DNA of 64,000 nt from NCBI RefSeq assembly GCF_006704125.1, contig NZ_VIGH01000004.1:248001-312000 (forward strand). Reading direction: 5' to 3'. The stretch comes from Rhodococcus spelaei (GTDB lineage: Bacteria > Actinomycetota > Actinomycetes > Mycobacteriales > Mycobacteriaceae). Positions 59,453 through 64,000 of this stretch are shown piece after piece. The first letter of the stretch is position 1. Each line of letters begins with the position of its first letter. The notes beneath the pieces were generated by a model that worked only from the letters and a program-made list of their open reading frames with translations, was not told where the DNA came from and did not search any database. The position numbers and the translations under genes were made by a program.

Positions 59453-60625
59453 ATGCGAGGGGTTGGTTCGTCGCGCGCTGGTCGCGGCAGGGGGAGTTGG
59501 CGGTCGTCGAAGCGGCATCTGTGGCTGCTCGGGTTGATGGCGCCGCTGAGTCCGTTCGTCGCGTGGCTTCTCGTGCGGGCGTTCGGGCTCGGACTGTTCT
59601 GGGCCGCCGGTGTGCTGCTGATGGCGGTCGTCATCCCGCTGGTCGACGTGGTGGCCGGCGTCGACAAGGCCAACCCGCCCGACGAGGCGATGACGGCGCT
59701 GGAGAACGACCGGTTCTACCGCTGGTGCACCTACCTGTACCTGCCGGTCCAGTACGCCGGCCTGGTCTTCGCCTGCTACCTCTGGACCACTGCGCCGATG
59801 GGCTGGCCCGAGCGGCTGGCCATGGCGGCCACCGTCGGTGTCGTCGCGGGCATCGGCATCAACGCGGCGCACGAGCTCGGTCACAAACGGCCCACCCACG
59901 AGCGGTGGTTGGCGAAGATTGCGCTCGCGCAGTCGCTGTACGGACACTTCTACGTCGAGCACAATCACGGCCACCACCTGCGGGTGGCGACCCCCGAGGA
60001 CCCGGCGACCGCCCGGTTCGGCGAGTCGTTCTGGGCATTCCTGCCGCGCTCGGTGACGGGTGGCGTGGGCTCGGCGTGGCGGCACGAGCGCGACCGCCTC
60101 GCCCGTCGCGGCGAGCGCACCTGGAGCCCGCGCAACGACGTGCTCAACGCGTGGGCGATGAGTGTCGCGCTCTTCGCGGTGCTGATCGCGGTCTTCGGTT
60201 GGAGCGTCGCTCCGTGGCTGCTCGTGCAGGCGGTGATCGGGTTTGCGCTGCTCGAGTCCGCGAACTACCTGGAGCATTACGGGCTGCTGCGGGCGAAGCT
60301 GCCGAGCGGTCGGTACGAGCGGGTTGCGCCGGAGCACAGCTGGAACAGTGACCACCTCTGCAGCAACCTCTTCCTCTACCACTTGCAGCGGCACAGCGAC
60401 CATCACGCAAACCCGCTGCGCCGGTACCAGACGCTGCGCAGCATGCCCGAGGCCCCCCAGCTGCCCGCGGGATACGCGACGCTGATCTGGCTCTCGTTCG
60501 TGCCGCCGCTGTGGCGCCGGGTGATGGACCCGCGACTGCTGGCGCATTACGGCGGGGACCTGTCCCTGGTGAACGTGGTGCCGGGATCGGTGGTCGCGCC
60601 GGAACGGGTGTCCGCTGGGCGGTAG
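59453..60625 (+). CDS. alkB: Alkane 1-monooxygenase (AlkB)
   Basis: A 390-residue membrane di-iron hydroxylase. The histidine boxes are H-E-L-G-H-K (about residue 139), EHNHGHHLRVATPEDPATAR and LQRHSDHHANPLRRYQTLR, plus the AlkB signature NYLEHYGLLR. About six TM helices are visible. It hydroxylates medium-chain alkanes at C1. In rhodococci alkB is usually followed by rubredoxin, rubredoxin reductase and a TetR gene; none follows here, so it must use electron carriers from elsewhere. ATG 59453 has CGAGG just upstream. Confidence 0.93.
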   Translation: MRGVGSSRAGRGRGSWRSSKRHLWLLGLMAPLSPFVAWLLVRAFGLGLFWAAGVLLMAVVIPLVDVVAGVDKANPPDEAMTALENDRFYRWCTYLYLPVQYAGLVFACYLWTTAPMGWPERLAMAATVGVVAGIGINAAHELGHKRPTHERWLAKIALAQSLYGHFYVEHNHGHHLRVATPEDPATARFGESFWAFLPRSVTGGVGSAWRHERDRLARRGERTWSPRNDVLNAWAMSVALFAVLIAVFGWSVAPWLLVQAVIGFALLESANYLEHYGLLRAKLPSGRYERVAPEHSWNSDHLCSNLFLYHLQRHSDHHANPLRRYQTLRSMPEAPQLPAGYATLIWLSFVPPLWRRVMDPRLLAHYGGDLSLVNVVPGSVVAPERVSAGR

Positions 60626-60894
60626 TCGGGCCGGGTGCGGGCATCTCACCCTTTCTGCCGCGCGCACAACGGTTTTGGGCGTGCAGCGAGGGTGTGACGG
60701 CGACAGCGGGTGTGTGCTCGTCGGGGTTCATGGTCGCGCAGTGCGCTCGACGCGACCGTACGTCCAGCAGGTCGAACACGCGCCGGGCGCGGGCGGCACT
60801 GGGACGTCCCGCGATCGCTCCGGCCGCACGGGCGAGCACCGCGGACGTCAGCCCGGTGCTGCGCAAGGCGCGGGAGTGAGACGGCGCAAACGAA

Positions 60895-60928
60895 AACGCG
60901 CCCCGACCGAAACCGGTCGGGGCGCGTT
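60895..60928 (-). terminator. Rho-independent terminator of the Fe-S reductase gene
   Basis: AACGCGCCCCGACCG (60895-60909) pairs perfectly with CGGTCGGGGCGCGTT (60914-60928) around a 4-base loop. On the minus strand it follows the reductase stop by 12 bp and is succeeded by TTTTCG. The rest of the gene-free stretch 60626-60894 downstream of alkB shows nothing I can name. Confidence 0.9.
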
Positions 60929-60940
60929 CCCTGGCTGGTG

Positions 60941-63900
60941 CTACTTCTTGCGGCCGGGGGCCTTCGCTCCGGACTTGAAGCCGAGCGCGCCGGGCTTGGC
61001 CTGCGGCGGTGCCGGGGCCTCGGCCGGTGCGGCAGCCTCGGGTGCAGGTGCCTCCGCCGCGGGTGCCTCAGCCTCGACCGGCGGAGCCTCGACCGGCGGA
61101 GCCTCGACCGGAGCCGGTGCAGCCTCGACCGGTGCAGCCTTCTTCGCGCCCGGAGCCTTCGCTCCGGACTTGAAGCCGAGCCCACCGGCCTTCGGCTGCG
61201 GCGGTGCGGCAGGCGCCGCAGCAGCAGGTGCTGCGACCGGCGCAGCCTCGGCGGCGGGTGCCGGTGCGGCAGCAGCAGGAGCCGGAGCGGCAGGCGCCGG
61301 AGCAGCGGCCGCCTTCGCGCCCGGAGCCTTGGCGGCGCCCTTCATCTGCAGCCCCTTGCCCGGAGCCTTGGCGCCCGAGGCGAGCCCCAGACCCTTCGGC
61401 TTCTCGGCAGCGGGTGCCTCAGCGGGGGCGACTGCCTCTGCTGCAGGTGCGGCGGGAGCGGCGGCGGGCTTGGCGCCCGGAGCCTTCGCTCCACCCTTCA
61501 TGCCCAGACCCGGAGCCTTAGCCCCGCCCTTCAGGCCGAGGCCCTTCGGAGCGGCGGGTGCCTCGGCGGCGGGTGCGGCGACCTCGGCGGCCGGTGCGGC
61601 GGCGGGCTTGGCGCCCGGTGCCTTCGCGCCGGGAGCCTTGGCCAGACCCTTCATACCCAGGCCCTTGGCGGCCGGCTTCGGGGCACCGGCAGCGGCCGGG
61701 GCGGCCGGGGCGGCGGGTGCCGCAACCTCAGCCTCGACCACAGGAGCGGCTTCGGCGACCGGCGCCGCGACCTTCTCCCGCTGCGCGACCTTCAGGTTCG
61801 CGGTCAGCACGGACGGCTCGAGCCGGGTGACGGAGTTCAGCATCAGCTGCGCGACGTCCACGACCTCGACGCCCTCGCCGAGGCCCTGCTCCTGGCGTGC
61901 GGTGACGCCGTCGGTGAGCATGACACGGCAGAACGGGCAGCCCGTGGCGATCTTCTTGGGATCGGTGGACAATGCCTCGTCGACGCGGTCGACGTTGATC
62001 CGCTTGCCGATGTTCTCTTCCATCCACATGCGCGCGCCGCCGGCGCCACAGCACATGGACCGTTCGCCGTGCCGCGGCATCTCGACGAGCTTGGCGCCGG
62101 AGGCCTCCATCAGCTCACGGGGAGCGTCGTAGACCTTGTTGTGGCGGCCGAGGAAGCACGGGTCGTGGTAGGTGACGTCTTCCTGCACCGACGCGACCGG
62201 GATGAGCTTCTTCTGGCGAACCAGGCGGTTGAGCAGCTGGGTGTGGTGGATGACCTCGTAGTCGCCGCCCACCTCCGGGTACTCGTTGCCGAGCGCGTTG
62301 AAGCAGTGCGCGCAGGTGACGACGATCTTGCGCTTGGACTGCTCGACGCCGTCGAAGACCGAGTTCAGCATCTCGATGTTCTGCATGGCGAGCTGCTGGA
62401 AGAGGAACTCGTTGCCCGCGCGGCGAGCGGAGTCGCCGGTGCAGGTCTCGTCGGCGCCGAGGACCATGAACTTCACGCCCGCGGTGGCGAGCAGCTCGGC
62501 GACGGCCTTGGTGGTCTTCTTCGCGCGGTCCTCGTAGGCGCCGGCGCAGCCGACCCAGAAGAGGTACTCGTAGTCCTCGAAGGTGTCCGCGTCCTTGCCG
62601 AACACCGGGATGTCGAAGTCCATCTCGGAGATCCAGTTGAGGCGGTCCTTGGAGTTCTGGCCCCAGGGGTTGCCCTTGTTCTCGAGGTTCTTGAACAGGC
62701 CGGCCAGCTCGGACGGGAACTCCGACTCGATCAGCACCTGGTAGCGGCGCATGTCGATGATGTGGTCGACGTGCTCGATGTCGACCGGGCACTGCTCGAC
62801 GCAGGCGCCGCAGTTGGTGCACGACCACAGGGTCTCGAGGTCGATGACGGGCGCGAGCTCGCCCTCGACCGTCTCGCCGACCAGCTTGCGTCCGGCCTCG
62901 GTGAGTGCGGCCTCGGGGATCTTGGCCAGTGCGGCCTCGTTCGGCTTGCCGTCGGCGTCGACCAGGCCGATCTCGTCGCCGCCCATGTCCTTGCGGCCGC
63001 CGGCGAGCAGGTACGGCGCCTTGGTGTAGCCGTGGTCGCGCAGCGACATGATCAGCAGCTTGGGCGAGAGCGGCTTGCCGGTGTTCCAGGCGGGGCACTG
63101 CGACTGGCAGCGACCGCACTCGGTGCAGGTGGTGAAGTCGAGCCAGCCCTTCCAGGAGAAGTCCTCGATCTGGCCGGCGCCGAGAGTGTCGGTGTCGGGG
63201 TCGACGTTGTCCATGGTCAGGGCCTTGCCCTTGGACATCATGGGCTTGGCCGCGCCGAGGGCGACGCCGCCGTCGTCCTCACGCTTGAAGTAGATGTTCG
63301 GGAACGCCGAGAAGCGGTGCCAGGCGACGCCCCAGGTGATGTTGCGGCCGACAACGAAGAGCCAGACCATGCCGGACATCAGCTTGACGAACGCGAAGAT
63401 CGAGATCAGCGTGACGTTCGCCGGGATTACCTTTGCGATCTGACCGGTGATCGGGTCGGTCCAGGCGGAGTGGCCGGCCAGCGACAGTACTCCTGCCTTC
63501 ACCAGCACCATGCCGATGCCCTCGGTGAGCACGACCCATTCGACGAAGTAGGCGGGGCCGAACTTCGATCCGCTGAAGCGGGAGAGGCGCGCGGGCATCC
63601 GCGGGTGGTTGAGCTGGCGGAGGACCATCAGCGTGACGATGCCGACGACGGTGCCGACGCCGAGAATCTCGTCGCCGAGGTGGAACCACCACGTGTCACC
63701 GATCAGCGGCCACGACCAGGTGGGGTCGAAGGTCTGGCCGTACGCCATGAACCAGAACTGTGCGCCCGCGAGGAAGCCGATCATGACGAGCCAGTGCGCC
63801 CAGCCGACGGTGCGGAACTTCGCCATCCGGGTGTGCGCGATGAACTCGATGATCATCTGCTTGATGCGCGGGAAGAACGGGCGCCAGCGGTCCGGTGCTG

Positions 63901-64000
63901 GCTGACCGATCATCACTGTCTTGCCCATGGTCCAGGCCCCACTCAAGAATGAGGCCCAACACACAAGGCTGAGCAGTACGCCGATCGTGCCCAACGTGAT
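60941..64000 (-). CDS. Membrane Fe-S heterodisulfide-reductase-like protein (Rv0338c type), 5' end outside window
   Basis: At least 1,017 residues; the frame is open to the window edge, so the true start is probably upstream. The N-terminal third has five or six TM helices of NarI/HdrE type with heme-ligand-like histidines (TRMAKFRTVGWAHWLVMIGF). Two 4Fe-4S motifs follow (CTECGRCQSQCP and CTNCGACVEQCP), then two CCG domains (VTYHDPCFLGRHNKVYD, SMCCGAGGARM, TGCPFC). It should pass electrons between quinone and an unknown thiol or flavin partner. The last 250 residues are Ala/Pro-rich with seven copies of a GLGxKxGAKAPG-like unit. The family ends earlier in many species, so this tail is a lineage feature. 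Confidence 0.93.
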   Translation of the reverse strand: MTLGTIGVLLSLVCWASFLSGAWTMGKTVMIGQPAPDRWRPFFPRIKQMIIEFIAHTRMAKFRTVGWAHWLVMIGFLAGAQFWFMAYGQTFDPTWSWPLIGDTWWFHLGDEILGVGTVVGIVTLMVLRQLNHPRMPARLSRFSGSKFGPAYFVEWVVLTEGIGMVLVKAGVLSLAGHSAWTDPITGQIAKVIPANVTLISIFAFVKLMSGMVWLFVVGRNITWGVAWHRFSAFPNIYFKREDDGGVALGAAKPMMSKGKALTMDNVDPDTDTLGAGQIEDFSWKGWLDFTTCTECGRCQSQCPAWNTGKPLSPKLLIMSLRDHGYTKAPYLLAGGRKDMGGDEIGLVDADGKPNEAALAKIPEAALTEAGRKLVGETVEGELAPVIDLETLWSCTNCGACVEQCPVDIEHVDHIIDMRRYQVLIESEFPSELAGLFKNLENKGNPWGQNSKDRLNWISEMDFDIPVFGKDADTFEDYEYLFWVGCAGAYEDRAKKTTKAVAELLATAGVKFMVLGADETCTGDSARRAGNEFLFQQLAMQNIEMLNSVFDGVEQSKRKIVVTCAHCFNALGNEYPEVGGDYEVIHHTQLLNRLVRQKKLIPVASVQEDVTYHDPCFLGRHNKVYDAPRELMEASGAKLVEMPRHGERSMCCGAGGARMWMEENIGKRINVDRVDEALSTDPKKIATGCPFCRVMLTDGVTARQEQGLGEGVEVVDVAQLMLNSVTRLEPSVLTANLKVAQREKVAAPVAEAAPVVEAEVAAPAAPAAPAAAGAPKPAAKGLGMKGLAKAPGAKAPGAKPAAAPAAEVAAPAAEAPAAPKGLGLKGGAKAPGLGMKGGAKAPGAKPAAAPAAPAAEAVAPAEAPAAEKPKGLGLASGAKAPGKGLQMKGAAKAPGAKAAAAPAPAAPAPAAAAPAPAAEAAPVAAPAAAAPAAPPQPKAGGLGFKSGAKAPGAKKAAPVEAAPAPVEAPPVEAPPVEAEAPAAEAPAPEAAAPAEAPAPPQAKPGALGFKSGAKAPGRKK

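Noticed and set aside
60710-63952. A 1,080-codon open frame on the plus strand opposite the Fe-S reductase
   Set aside because: It is antisense in a GC-rich gene; its product is His/Asp/Val-rich low-complexity with no domain, while the minus strand has clear Fe-S motifs.

Overview
The window is high-GC actinobacterial chromosome, most likely from a mycolic-acid genus close to Rhodococcus or Nocardia. Signs of this are an actinobacterial integration host factor (mIHF), a conservon (sensor kinase, roadblock, DUF742 and GTPase genes), a mycofactocin-type SDR, a mycothiol-dependent DinB-like enzyme, many GTG starts and ATGA/GTGA overlaps. As I recall the M. tuberculosis map, the order dcd - UDP-glucose dehydrogenase, and further on AspC/AlaT-type aminotransferase - Rv0338c-type Fe-S reductase, matches Rv0321/Rv0322 and Rv0337c/Rv0338c. 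I infer the genus from gene content, not from a marker gene.

1-9.3 kb is catabolic. A meta-cleavage tail operon (hydratase, acylating acetaldehyde dehydrogenase, aldolase) diverges from an IclR regulator. Next come a mycofactocin-type SDR, a HadA/HadB-like hydratase pair and an acyl-CoA synthetase. Between them is a graveyard of broken genes: a methyltransferase piece, an SDR and a TetR gene that both lost their 5' halves at one junction, and a frameshifted serine hydrolase.

9.4-20.6 kb is regulatory and envelope related: a pentapeptide-repeat protein and a TetR repressor sharing twin operators, a truncated MerR gene, an orphan mIHF paralogue, a solute-binding lipoprotein, a LuxR-type protein behind a tiny upstream ORF, and a complete conservon.

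20.6-27 kb looks like metal or stress defence: a ChrB-like protein, a yybP-ykoY type manganese riboswitch in front of a broken cation exchanger, a thioredoxin-like protein, an MFS exporter and an HtrA-like protease. The ChrB and MFS genes share an identical 18-bp promoter element 3.4 kb apart.

27-38 kb is an accessory island ending at tRNA-Gly(CCC). It carries an IS256-family element whose end supplies the start codon of an SMP-30 lactonase, a KAP P-loop NTPase (possible phage defence), a hairpin-rich non-coding stretch, and a three-gene overlapping unit of two degenerate tyrosine-recombinase-like proteins and a DDE transposase.

38-64 kb is backbone: dcd, UDP-glucose dehydrogenase, an Hsp70-like membrane protein, a YibE/F protein; a cassette of ImmA/IrrE protease, MAB_1171c-type membrane protein and CYP102-like P450 convergent with two XRE regulators, both halves carrying the same 12-bp motif; a BluB enzyme; an exopolysaccharide locus (BcsB-like, membrane protein, BcsA-like GT2, GT-C enzyme, convergent GH5-like hydrolase); then an aminotransferase, a carotenoid oxygenase, AlkB and a large Fe-S reductase with a repetitive Ala/Pro/Lys tail.
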